Shown here: positions 17,318-26,096 of the stretch, piece after piece
Layout of the letters: each line of letters starts with the position of its first letter
Numbering within the stretch: position 1 is the first letter of the stretch
DNA from: an uncultured Collinsella sp.
GTDB lineage: Bacteria > Actinomycetota > Coriobacteriia > Coriobacteriales > Coriobacteriaceae
Reading direction: 5' to 3'
Assembly: GCA_902470345.1 (NCBI GenBank)
Contig: CABRGB010000002.1
Span: 29,194-93,193, forward strand
Length of the DNA stretch: 64,000 nt
Made by a program: the position numbers and the translations under genes
The notes under the pieces: generated by a model
What the model was told of the DNA's origin: nothing
Database searches by the model: none
The model's input: the letters and a program-made list of their open reading frames with translations, nothing else

Positions 17318-18483
17318 CTATGGGCTGCCAAGTCCTTTACTGGCCGACATTTTGGCATTCAGGTAGCGGTCGTATTCGCGTCTGATTTCCTCGTGGGGGC
17401 ATACGTCTCTTTCTATTTCGCTGAGTCTTACATTCGGCACGTTAAGCTCTCGGGCAATCTGCTGCTGGGTCAGGCTGAGCGATTTTCTCATCGCCGCAAG
17501 TTCCTCGCCCCGGGAGTACTTCAGCCTCATGGGGTGCCGCAACGTCGAGTAAACCTCCCTGGCTATGAATCTCTTTAGGCAGCGCATGGCCTCTCGCTTC
17601 GTCTTGCCGTCGGACTTGCGCTTTGCCATGTAGGCGAGCGTTCTCTCGTCCCCGCTCATCCTGCTTACGGCAATCATGTGGAGAGCTTTATTGGCCTGCC
17701 TGTTCCCGCCGCGGTTGAGCCTGTGCCTGTCGGTCTTTCCGCTGGAGGCGGGAATGGGGGACACGCCGCAGATCGAAGCGAAACTTGCCTCGCTCGGGAT
17801 GCGCTCCGGGTTGTCGCCCGCGGCGATCGCGAGTTCCGCGGCGTTGACGGTGCCGCACCCCTTCACCTGCAGGAGGGCTGGCGCATTGGCCTCGATGAGC
17901 CGATGCATGGCGCCCTCCAATTGGCCTGCTTTCTCATCGAGCTCCAGCCAGGTCCTGGCGAGCGCCCTCAGGGACGCAAGCAGCGGCCCGGCGACGTCGT
18001 CTTCTGCATTCGGGCGGCAAGACCCCAGTTTCCTGTACAGGCTCGCTCCCTTGAGCGGCCGGTATTTGGTCCTGACCCGCTCCGGGGCCGACACCAAGAG
18101 GGGGCCTATGGCGTTGGATACGCTGGTCATGGTGTTGACGTGTATGGATCTCGCCACCGTAAGGGCGCGCAGGCCCTCGACCCACTCGTTGTGGGACTTC
18201 GGCACTATGCCCTTTCCGGCAGCCACCGCGCGGGCGGCGTGCTCGGCGTCGATGCCATCGGTTTTGCCCTCTCCGACTCGCCTCTTTTCCCTCTTGGGGC
18301 GAAGTACTTCGAAGACGTCATAGCCGCGTTCCATGAGGTAGGAGCATAGACCGGCGCCATACGACGTCGTCCCCTCCATGCCTACCGCCACGCAGCCCGA
18401 CGGGTCGCCGATTTCCTCCGCAAGTTGTTTGTAGCCCCATGTGGGTAAATTCAGTCGGCACTGACAATGCTGTTGTCAGCCAT
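17318..18483 (-). pseudogene. IS110-family transposase, N-terminal deletion
   Basis: From ATG 18483, with a GGAGGA ribosome site, the frame reads MADNSIVSAD and stops. The family protein resumes in another frame (LPTWGYKQLAEEIGDPSG, then GMEGTTSYGAGL) down to 17318. The usual DTHxxxH-type segment with the first catalytic acidic residue is missing, so an internal deletion has probably inactivated it. The Transposase_20 half is intact (VKGCGTVNAAELAI, ICGVSPIPASSGKTDRHRLNRGGNRQANKALH). The last ~60 residues form an XRE-like helix-turn-helix (LSLTQQQIARELNVPNVRLSEIER), an uncommon tail that I recall from some actinobacterial IS110 proteins. Confidence 0.75.
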
Positions 18484-18495
18484 GTTGAATCCTCC

Positions 18496-19068
18496 CTATT
18501 CCACGAGTAAGGCGACCTCGCGCTGGTGCTTGTTGAGCCGCTTCTCGTCGGTTGCCACCCCCGCGTTGGAAAGCCCGGTCGTGCCGCCCTGGACACCGCC
18601 AGCCTTGCCGCCATAGAACAGCCAAGGCTTCACCTCCTTGAACACAGAGGCGTCGCCGTCGTGGCCGTCCGGCAGCGCCTTGGCCGCCTTCACATTGCGT
18701 ACGGCCTGCCAGCCGCAGCTCCTACTCTGCGCGCTCGTCTGCCGCCCGGGCCTTCACCTGCTCGATCACGCCGCGTAGGGCATCGGCTGCCTCTGCGGTC
18801 TTGGCGGCCTCGGCCACCTGGCCCTCAAGCTCCTTGATACGTACCTCTTGCTTGGCGAGAAGGACCTTGAACTCGTCGGGGCCATCGTCGGTGGCGGCAA
18901 CTTCTTCTTCCGCATGCTGCACTTGTTCGTCTGTTTACCCTTGCGGGTGCTGCTGCGTCTCCGTCGCCTGCCCACATCGGTGTCCTCCTTCATGGGAACC
19001 ACTTTCGTGAACCACGCAGGCAGGAGCCCGCCCGAATGCATGTTAGGAGCAGGGTATTTCTCTGTCAC
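18496..19068 (-). pseudogene. Degraded, possibly prophage-derived gene remnant
   Basis: Three minus-strand fragments in different frames lie in a row. The first, from 19068, begins MTEKYPAPNMHSGGLLPAWF. The second, a coiled-coil piece (QHAEEEVAATDDGPDEFKV... ending RAADERAE, 18922-18722), follows. The third (AAKALPDGHDGDASVFKEVK... ending HQREVALLVE) stops at 18496. Together they look like one decayed protein with a central Ala/Glu coiled coil. A phage origin is only suggested by the terminase-like fragment at 25489; no family was recognised. Confidence 0.35.
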
Positions 19069-19104
19069 AAGAGCGTAGTCAGCTCGAACTAAATCACATT
19101 TAGT

Positions 19105-19143
19105 ATTGTGCCACTTTCGAAGAGCTCAAAGCTTTAGCACAAT
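19105..19143. promoter_or_regulatory. Inverted repeat upstream of the ATPase/subtilase operon
   Basis: ATTGTGC (19105-19111) and GCACAAT (19137-19143) are perfect inverted arms 25 bp apart, with a TATAAG -10-like hexamer just after. The ATPase itself ends in a helix-turn-helix, so autoregulation through this site is conceivable. A second short hairpin (TAGCAG...CTGCTA) follows. Confidence 0.35.
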
Positions 19144-19215
19144 CTATAAGGTAGCAGCTGTAAATCTGCTATCCTAAGCATGTTCCAAATTTCCGCAATA
19201 GAGAGGAAATGGTAT

Positions 19216-20313
19216 ATGGAGGCAATAGACTACATACCTAGGCTGGTGAGAGCCTGTTTAGAGAATGACAGAAGACTCGTAGAGTCAGTCTCGCTCACGG
19301 TGTCCCGCAAGCTGAGACGTGATCGTCCTGATCTCGCTTCGGAGATCGCTGGGGCGCTTGCAGCATCTGACATGAGAAGCGAGGCTACCCGTGCAGCCGA
19401 GATAAACCCGCTACCGATCGACCGAGAGACCCGCTTCTCTCTCGTAGAGTTCATAGAGCCAATCGAGCTACCGGACCCCATTCTTGATGCTGCAACCACA
19501 AAAGAGCTTGCCGACTTTCTCAAGGAAAGAGGTCTGATTCAGCGGTTTTTCGAGGATGGGATCGAACCCTCGAACAGTATCCTCTTCATTGGCGCTCCGG
19601 GCGTGGGTAAGACATATGCGGCCAACTGGCTTGCATACAAGCTCGCTCTTCCGCTCATAACGCTCGACCTCGCAACTTCGATATCCAGCTATCTCGGTCG
19701 ATCCGGACAAAACATCAAGAGCGTCTTCGACTATGTCCGCGCACAGCCTGCGGTGCTCTTCCTGGACGAGTTCGACGCAATTGCGAAGCGGCGTGATGAC
19801 GAGGGTGACCTCGGCGAATTGAAGCGCCTAGTGAACGTTCTTCTCAAAGAAATCGAGACATGCCCTAAGGGCAGCATCGTGCTTGCAGCTACAAATCATC
19901 CGGAGTTGTTGGATAGGGCGATTTGGCGGCGCTTCGACAGAGTTATAGAGGTGCCGCTTCCCGAGGAGAACGAACGCATGCGACTCTTCGAGAGACACTT
20001 GCCCAGCGACCGCTTCACGCTCTCGCAAGAGATGCTCTTCCTCATGGTCGAGAAGAGCGCGGGCATGAGCGCCGCAGACATTTGCAAGCTTTGCGAGCAC
20101 ATTAAGCGCCAATCAGTGATGAATCCGGGCGAGAGCATAGAGATCATTTCTCTGAGCGAGCTGTACTCCAAATGCAAACCTCAAACGAAGCAGGAGAAGA
20201 GTGAGGCGTGCATAAAACTCAGAGAAATTAACCCAGCCCTTACCGTGCGAGACATTGCGCGGATCGTCGGAGTCGGCGCCTCGACGGTCTCCCGCTACAT
20301 GAAGGAGGCATAA
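19216..20313 (+). CDS. AAA+ ATPase of an IetAS-like defence pair (IetA-like)
   Basis: A 365-residue AAA+ ATPase. Walker A GAPGVGKT is at residues 126-133, Walker B FLDEFD has its Asp at 184, then sensor-1 (ATNHPE) and the RRFDRVIEVPLP arginine-finger region. The order AAA+ ATPase followed 3 bp later by a subtilisin-like protease matches IetAS, a two-gene system described on Agrobacterium plasmids and later reported as antiphage. The C-terminus adds a helix-turn-helix (LTVRDIARIVGVGASTVSRYMKEA, read in two parts), which is not expected in a plain IetA. ATG 19216 is preferred over 19180 because GAGAGG precedes it at suitable spacing. Confidence 0.75.
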   Translation: MEAIDYIPRLVRACLENDRRLVESVSLTVSRKLRRDRPDLASEIAGALAASDMRSEATRAAEINPLPIDRETRFSLVEFIEPIELPDPILDAATTKELADFLKERGLIQRFFEDGIEPSNSILFIGAPGVGKTYAANWLAYKLALPLITLDLATSISSYLGRSGQNIKSVFDYVRAQPAVLFLDEFDAIAKRRDDEGDLGELKRLVNVLLKEIETCPKGSIVLAATNHPELLDRAIWRRFDRVIEVPLPEENERMRLFERHLPSDRFTLSQEMLFLMVEKSAGMSAADICKLCEHIKRQSVMNPGESIEIISLSELYSKCKPQTKQEKSEACIKLREINPALTVRDIARIVGVGASTVSRYMKEA

Positions 20314-20316
20314 GCC

Positions 20317-22627
20317 ATGTCCGACCCGCTGCCAATCCTTGCTCACGGCGAATCATATGCTCAGCCAGTTCAGAAGAAAACCGGTGGAGGTTCCAAGCCA
20401 CGGCCACACGAGTACGAAGAGGCTAGGAACCGCCTCCTTGCTAATATCGGCGCTGTGTCCAGGCAGATGCAGACCGACCCTGATTCCTACCTCGAGGAAA
20501 AGGTGGTCTGTATACGTATGGAGCCCAAGTTCGAAGCAAAGTCCTATGCACCCTCGTCGGTGCTCACCTCTTCGGACGAGTTGCAAGTCATCGGCGGCAG
20601 GAGATACAAGACAGGCAACGTGCAACCTCAGAAGAACAGTAATGACGAAGATGCAGGAGAGCAGCTCGAGTTCGCAAAGCTCTACTTCCTGCGCACGACC
20701 TCAAAGGGTCTTGCCGATTTTGAAAACGCGCTTCGCACCGGGTCAAACGAATCGGACGCATGGCGCAACGAGGTAATGTCCATCCGTTCCTTCGACCTGC
20801 TTGAGCCGGGCGAAAAGATACTTGGCTTCGATGCGGAATGGAAAGAGGGCCTGGTCGAAGCCGTGCTTCATCCGCTCCAAGAAAGCGCCGAGGATGCCGT
20901 AGACCTGTTCTGCAAGGCAGCAGGACTCGGTCGTGACGAAATCGAGGTACGGTCATACAAAGACGGCGTTACATTCATCGCCGCACAGTTGAGCAGGGAA
21001 GCTACTATGGCAGCAGCGAGAATCAACCCGCTGCGCACGGTTCACCCGATGGGAAGAATCGCCTTCGAGCCGATACGGAGCGCGATGAGCGCACCAGCAC
21101 CGCAGGTTGCTGCGGCCCAGAATGTCCCACCTGTGACCGTCGGCGTCTTCGATGGTGGATGCAATCCCAATGTCCCGCTCCTCTCCGGCTATGTCAATGC
21201 GCATGATGCCGTTGCATCGCTGCCCGACCAAGACGGCATCGACCATGGAACGGGTGTATGCGGAGCCGTGCTGCATAGCGAGCTTTCTGGTAAGGGAGCT
21301 AGTGACGTCCTTCCTGCGCCCGAGGTGAAGGTTGAGAGCTTTCAAGTGCTGCCACCGAGCGATCCCATCGACATTGACCTCTACGAATCGATCGACGCTA
21401 TCGAGTACGTAGTCGGGCATAATCCTGACATCCAACTGTATAATCTCTCATTTGGCCCCGCTGGCCCCATTCTCGACGATGACATCAGCCGCTTCACTTA
21501 TGCGCTTGATGTGCTGTCGTACAACCGCGATGCCGAGCCGCCCCTCTTTTGCATTGCGGCCGGCAATGACGGCGATTTGCCAAGCCCAGATAATCGTGTG
21601 CAGTCACCAGCGGATCTGGTCAACGGCATCGGAGTTGGCGCGTTTTGTATATTGCCTGATGGTACGAAGGCACGCGCTCCGTATAGCTGTGTTGGTCCGG
21701 GAAGAGAGGGTGCCAAAATCAAGCCCGACCTCCTTGAGTATGGAGGGGACATCAACAAGCCATTCGTGGTGGTTGCCTCAAGCGGAAATGCTTTAGGCGC
21801 AAGCGCGGGTACGTACCAGCTTTGCATCTCCTTTACTCGTCCACAAGCTTGGCAGAATGATGTCGCGAAGCGAGGATATCTCACAGCATCTCGCCCGGGC
21901 TCTGGTCCTCCACAATTCGAAGCACAGTGATAGCTTTGTTCGAGAAGAGTACGGTTTCGGCATTGCTCCAGATGATTCATCGAGTTGTCTGAGCTGTGAC
22001 GACAACCGCGTCACCACGCTATATCAAGGCATGCTCAGACCTAAGCAGCTTGTCTCGCTGCCGATATTTGCCCCCGGCATCGAGTCGGCGAAGGGGCTTA
22101 TCACAATCAGCTGGACCATCGTTGCAGTCTGCGAAACGAATCCCAATGATTCGGATGCATACACCTCAAGCTGCATAGTAGATACCCTCATTCCTCATGC
22201 CAACAAATACACGTACTCGCTCAAAGGTACAAGCTATAGGCATACGGTGAATCTCGCCACCGAGGAGGGGCGTATCAAGGCAGCTGAACTTGAACTGCAG
22301 GGCTACACCTCATCAACCTTGCCGGTGAGCAAGCCTGCAAAGAAGTACTGGGAAGAGTCAGAGTTACGAGCCAACGATATGAAGTGGGACAGTGTCATTA
22401 GCAGGACACAGCGCATGAAATCAAGCTCATTGTATGACCCGAAGCTGACGCTCCAATCCTTATTCCGTAATAATAACGATCCCGATGCGCTCACTCGTTA
22501 CTATGCGGTCGTGACGGTCGATGCTCCAGGCTACAATGGCAGTCTTTACAACAGTACGCTCCAGGAGTATCGCAACTTGCAGCCAATCAAGCTCAGGATT
22601 GAGCCGCGTCTTGAGGCACGGAGTTAA
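20317..22627 (+). pseudogene. Subtilisin-like serine protease (IetS-like), frameshifted at the catalytic Ser
   Basis: An S8-family protease of about 768 residues once one frameshift is ignored. The catalytic Asp is Asp279 (VGVFDGG) and the His is His310 (DHGTGVCGAV). The Ser motif GTSFASP appears only if a tandem GTAC GTAC at 21809-21816 is reduced to one copy. As given, the first frame runs on to a stop at 21928-21930 after altered sequence, and the rest (SFASP...MMSRSEDISQHLARALVLHNS... to 22627) is in another frame. In IetAS the protease acts with the upstream ATPase. This copy should be inactive unless the repeat reverts or ribosomes shift frame. Confidence 0.8.
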
Positions 22628-22633
22628 TAGAAT

Positions 22634-22669
22634 GGACGGCCATCGTGCATAATTGCCTGATGGCCGTCC
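22634..22669 (+). terminator. Terminator-like hairpin after the protease gene
   Basis: GGACGGCCATC (22634-22644) pairs perfectly with 22659-22669 around a 14-nt loop; no strong T run follows. Confidence 0.5.
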
Positions 22670-22696
22670 TGCTACATACAAAGCAATAGGATAATA

Positions 22697-22894
22697 TTAG
22701 GCAGACAGAACGATGCCTCTCTCGTCGAGCAATCTGTCTACCGCGTTGAACAACTCTTGAAAGTTTCCAAGGGTCACATTAACGAACTGATACTTTAGGT
22801 CTTCGGAATGTGAACTCTCTCCGAAGAGCTCAGTAATCCCTGAGTTGAATTTCGACTTGCCATGGCGGCCTTCTCCTTTGAAGAAGGTCGCCAT
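22697..22894 (-). CDS. Small hypothetical reading frame
   Basis: A 65-codon minus-strand frame ending DLKYQFVNVTLGNFQELFNAV... with a plausible hydrophilic helix. It may be a real small gene or the end of a decayed larger one. Its start region overlaps an imperfect 16-bp inverted repeat at 22859-22897. No family recognised. Confidence 0.25.
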   Translation of the reverse strand: MATFFKGEGRHGKSKFNSGITELFGESSHSEDLKYQFVNVTLGNFQELFNAVDRLLDERGIVLSA

Positions 22895-23173
22895 GGCCCC
22901 ATTCCGGTCTTGTGATTATTCGCTGATTATTGCATCAGTTTTGCTACGCCGTTCCATGCCGCACTGCAACGCCGCTCCATGGTAGGCTGATACACGTTGA
23001 CACGAAGAGCCTGTACGCGCCTAGCATGAGGCGTTTTCTTTTCCAAAACAATCCAGATGGCACGAAGCGTGCGGTAGTGTCGCGATCGTTGGTGTAGGTC
23101 TCGGTTCTCAAGGGTAGCCGGAGTCGACCCGAGGAACCGAGAATCGCCTAGAATGCCGTCATCCTAGCGTATG
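22895..23173. other. Noncoding stretch in the insertion zone
   Basis: I see no gene here. It contains one hairpin followed by TTTTCTTTT at about 23017-23042, pointing + strand, and otherwise unstructured sequence leading to the IS256 remnant. Confidence 0.4.
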
Positions 23174-23641
23174 TCACGTCGCCTTCCCGCCGGGAATCGG
23201 GCTGTCGGCCACGACGAGCGCGATGAACCTGGCCACGTGCTCGGCGACGGCGCCCTCGACGGCCCTGCCGATGGAGTCGTCGTTGAACCAGCGGCGGCCG
23301 ACCCACTCCTTGTCCATCTCGGCGAACACGGCGCCCATCATCCTGATGGGCTACTTCCTGCTCGGGAACACCTGTATGACGCGGCTGCGGCGCTTGAGCT
23401 CGCGGTCGGTGCGCTCCTGCACATTCTTGGTGCGCAGGCTGACGTGGTGCTCGCAGGGGAAGTCCAGGTAGCCCAGGGCGTCGGCCTCGGCCTTCTCGAG
23501 CACCTCGGCGGCCTTGGGGCAGACCCCCCCGATCTGATCGGTGACGAGCTGGGAGCTCGAGTCCGGGCTCGCCGACTGCAGAACCAGGCTCGCCGCAGCG
23601 GCACGCGTGGACGGCGTGTACAGGGAGCGCGCCCGCGCCAT
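23174..23641 (-). pseudogene. IS256-family transposase C-terminal remnant with internal stop
   Basis: Read from 23641 downwards, VCPKAAEVLEKAEADALGYLDFP, then RTKNVQERTDRELKRRSRVIQVFPSRK, is the C-terminal part of an IS256 (MULE) transposase with its N-x-x-E-R-x-x-R-E-x-K-R-R motif. A TAG follows 'FPSRK', after which the same frame continues (PIRMMGAVFAEMDKEWVG...) to a TGA at 23174-23176. The N-terminal two thirds, with the first catalytic residues, is missing. It is therefore dead. Confidence 0.75.
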
Positions 23642-23985
23642 CAGCGGGGGGGTGCTGCGACCGCGAGATACGCGGTAGCGACCTTGGCCGCATGTGGGCG
23701 CTTCTGCAGGTTCGAGCGGAAGGATGTGAAGTGATGGGCGAAGACGTGAAATGGGCGTTGGGCATTGCGGTCACGGCGCTCGTGTTCGTGGCGTTTCTGC
23801 CGCTCGTGCCGGTCGTCCTGGTGCCGGGGCCGTGGAAGACTAGGGGGCGCGTCCGAGACCGAAACCCCCCGTTGGAGGGGCCGTCCGGGCCGTCCGTTTT
23901 TTGTCCGGGCGAGCTGAGATGCTTTTATCGCGATACGCGCAGATGGGAAGCACATCACTGGTATGATGGGCAAAAGGAGGAGATT
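23642..23985. other. Noncoding or leader stretch before the DUF4065 gene
   Basis: No convincing gene. A frame from ATG 23734 (MGEDVKWALGIAVTALVFVAF...) encodes one hydrophobic helix and reads in frame into the DUF4065 gene. The perfect AAAGGAGGAG site before 23986 makes the downstream start the real one. A GGGGCCGTCCGG-rich region followed by TTTTTT near 23898 may terminate upstream transcription. Confidence 0.35.
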
Positions 23986-24450
23986 ATGAACACGACCGCA
24001 AGCTACACCGCCATGGGAATCGCCAAATACGTAGTTGACAAATGCTATAAAGACAACAAGCCGGTCAGCAACCTACAGCTACAGAAGATGCTGTACTTCT
24101 TGCAACTAACTTTCATCAAGGGGTACGACTCGCCCCTGTTCGACGACACGTTCGAGGCATGGCAGTACGGCCCGGTCATCCGCGACGTATACGTCAAGTT
24201 CTCCGAGTTCGGCGGTTCGCCCATAAAGATGATTTTCCCTGACGCAGTCCGCTTCGAGAACGACGAGCAGGAAGATTTCATCAACACCATCATCGAAAAA
24301 CTGCGAGGACTTTCTCCCTGGAACCTCGTACGGGTCTCCCATGCGAAGGGGTCCCCGTGGGATGAGGTCTACAATAGGCGCGGACAAGACAAGGGAATCA
24401 TCCCAAACGGTCTCATCGTCGCGGCCGCAAAGGCGGACCAGAATGGCTGA
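23986..24450 (+). CDS. DUF4065 / Panacea-domain protein (SocA/GepA-like antitoxin)
   Basis: A 154-residue protein. The NLQLQKMLYFLQ helix near the N-terminus and EAWQYGPVIRDVYVKFSEFG are the signature of the DUF4065 (Panacea) domain, known as an antitoxin domain that neutralises many unrelated toxins and as SocA/GepA. It has a perfect ribosome site (AAAGGAGGAG, 5 bp from ATG 23986). The next gene overlaps its stop by 8 bp, a coupling typical of toxin-antitoxin pairs. In known pairs the partner is the toxin, so the coiled-coil membrane protein downstream is the candidate. A standalone phage or plasmid regulator is the alternative. Confidence 0.8.
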   Translation: MNTTASYTAMGIAKYVVDKCYKDNKPVSNLQLQKMLYFLQLTFIKGYDSPLFDDTFEAWQYGPVIRDVYVKFSEFGGSPIKMIFPDAVRFENDEQEDFINTIIEKLRGLSPWNLVRVSHAKGSPWDEVYNRRGQDKGIIPNGLIVAAAKADQNG

Positions 24451-25396
24451 GAATCAAGAAGTGCCCGCCGGCATGAAAAGAGCCCTTGAGATTCTGACGA
24501 GCGTTCTCCAAGCCGCAAACGGCGACTATCTTGAGAAATCGATGCTCATTGTTCCCGACGTCGAGGCGGACTCCGATGAGACACAGAAAAGGGATGCGCT
24601 GACCAAACTTCTGGAAACCTTAGCGTCCGACGACCCAGGCCTCTCCCTCTCGGATGAAAACATCGCCGACGTCAAGGCCTTCTTCGAAAAGCTGTACGGC
24701 GGGCAGGTGAAGTTCCGCCATAGATACTCGGACGTCTGCAACGTCGTGTTTGACTACAAGGATTGCGAGCTCGACCCGACGAACGTCCCATACCCCGTAA
24801 GCCGCTTGGCCGACAACATGGGCAAGGTCCTGACAAGCATGCTGGAAGACCGACCCCGCTCGGAGCAGGCCGATAGTGTACGTAAGCTGTGCGACCACAT
24901 CGAGCTTGAGAAGACGCGCCTACTCCACTACACGGAGCAGATGAAGATGATGTGCTCCTTCGAGGAAAGGAGCACGCAACTCGACGAGCAAATCAAAGAG
25001 CAGCAGGAAAAGACGGAAAGCGAAATCAAACGTCTGGAAGATGACTCGCTGAAGCGAATTGAGGAGGAAAAGAGAGAGGCGCAGCGTGAAAACGTGTCCG
25101 TCCTCGGCGTGTTCACCGGCATCGTCGTCGCCTTCGTCGCGGGCCTGACCTTCTCCTCATCCATCCTGCAGAGCATCGACAGGGCGAGCATCTACAGGCT
25201 ATGCGCGATGGCGACAGTGATAGGAGTATTCCTATTCGACACGATAGCGATCCTGCTCTCGTTCCTGGGAAAGGTGACCAGAGTTGAATGCCCTGACCTG
25301 GCCAAGATCGTGAAGATCGCAAACTTCATCGCCCTCGTCTTCCTCGCCGCCGCGGTCTTCGCGAGATTCTTCATCCCTATGCCAGCTTACAACTAG
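24443..25396 (+). CDS. Coiled-coil protein with three C-terminal membrane helices; candidate toxin/effector partner of DUF4065
   Basis: A 317-residue protein I do not recognise. The N-terminal ~170 residues are soluble and acidic. About 174-216 is a charged coiled coil (EERSTQLDEQIKEQQEKTE...). Three hydrophobic helices follow near 218-242, 251-275 and 288-311, with a short tail. ATG 24443 lies inside the end of the DUF4065 gene (ATGGCTGA overlap), so the two are translated together. A membrane-active toxin held in check by the DUF4065 protein is a hypothesis from arrangement only. A membrane sensor or effector of a defence pair is equally possible. Confidence 0.65.
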   Translation: MAENQEVPAGMKRALEILTSVLQAANGDYLEKSMLIVPDVEADSDETQKRDALTKLLETLASDDPGLSLSDENIADVKAFFEKLYGGQVKFRHRYSDVCNVVFDYKDCELDPTNVPYPVSRLADNMGKVLTSMLEDRPRSEQADSVRKLCDHIELEKTRLLHYTEQMKMMCSFEERSTQLDEQIKEQQEKTESEIKRLEDDSLKRIEEEKREAQRENVSVLGVFTGIVVAFVAGLTFSSSILQSIDRASIYRLCAMATVIGVFLFDTIAILLSFLGKVTRVECPDLAKIVKIANFIALVFLAAAVFARFFIPMPAYN

Positions 25397-25488
25397 CAGG
25401 AAGCGGAAACACCTACGACTAATCAGGGCCGCCCTCCGGGGCGGCTCCCCGCTTTTCGCGGCGGGGCGCGATTGATTGGAGGTGACGC

Positions 25489-25896
25489 TTGGACGCCGAC
25501 GAGCCGCTGGCGAACCCGCGTCACGAGACATACTGCCACGAGCGCGTTGCGAGCAGAACCCAGAGGCAGGCGAAGCTCGCCGCGTGGCCCGAACGCTCGC
25601 GCTGGAAGCCCGAGACGGTGGACAACAAGATCTGCAAGCTCGAGGCCGAGCGGGAGGACAAGGCTAGGATTGCGAGCTCCATCCAGGGCGTCATGAAGCG
25701 CGTGAAGGCCAAGGGCGTGCCCGTGGTGGTCTACGAGCCCACGCTGGACGCGCCGGAGTTCTTCGGCTCCGAGGTGACCCACGACCTGGAGGCCTTCAAG
25801 GCCGGCTGCGACGTGATCGTCGCCAACCGCTGGAGCGACGAGCTCACGGACGTGGCGGACAAGGTGTACACGAGGGATCTGTTTAAGAGGGAATAG
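25489..25896 (+). pseudogene. Chimeric frame: terminase-small-subunit-like start fused to the ugd 3' end
   Basis: From TTG 25489, with GGAGG upstream, about 60 codons ([19 protein letters not shown]..., [22 protein letters not shown]) resemble the N-terminal part of phage terminase small subunits. Resemblance is by pattern (NPRHE..YC, W/[13 protein letters not shown]...ARI). At 25672 it switches in frame to the last 74 codons of ugd ([15 protein letters not shown]... to TAG 25894-25896). It is unlikely to be functional and marks a recombination junction. Confidence 0.6.
25672..25896 (+). repeat. ugd 3'-end repeat, copy B
   Basis: Gap-free match to 15153-15377, identical for the first 104 bp. 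Later differences include GCG to ACG (Ala to Thr), and the final codons are changed (CTGTTTAAGAGGGAA versus CTCTTCAAGCGCGAC). The sequences after the two stops are unrelated. Confidence 0.95.
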
Positions 25897-25949
25897 GGGA
25901 GAGCTGACGGCTGCGGCGACTCTGTCCTTGTGCATAAATCCAATTATTG

Positions 25950-25989
25950 AAAAGAGGGTGTATCGGCGCAAACCGATACACCCTCTTTT
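25950..25989. terminator. Strong hairpin terminator after the ugd fragment
   Basis: Perfect 17-bp stem (25950-25966 with 25973-25989), loop CGCAAA, with A-rich and T-rich ends, so it can act in both directions. It lies between the ugd fragment (+) and the AbiH-like gene (-). Confidence 0.85.
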
Positions 25990-26096
25990 GGTTAAACAAG
26001 TCCCATTAGCCTTTGATTACGCTTTTATAGATATACGTACGTTCTCCGGTCCTACTCTTCAATTACCACCTCAGGGAGCCGAATCTGGATTAGGTG

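Noticed and set aside
21857..22627. Independent 256-residue gene after the protease
   Set aside because: Its first residues continue the protease serine-motif region (SFASP...ISQHLARALVLHNS) once the GTAC duplication is ignored, so it is the second part of one gene.
23734..23985. N-terminally extended DUF4065 protein with a membrane helix
   Set aside because: A near-perfect ribosome site directly before ATG 23986 and the domain's usual length favour the short form.
25399..25490. GC-rich hairpins before the terminase-like fragment as a riboswitch
   Set aside because: Only simple GGGGCGGC-type stems; no conserved riboswitch core recognised.
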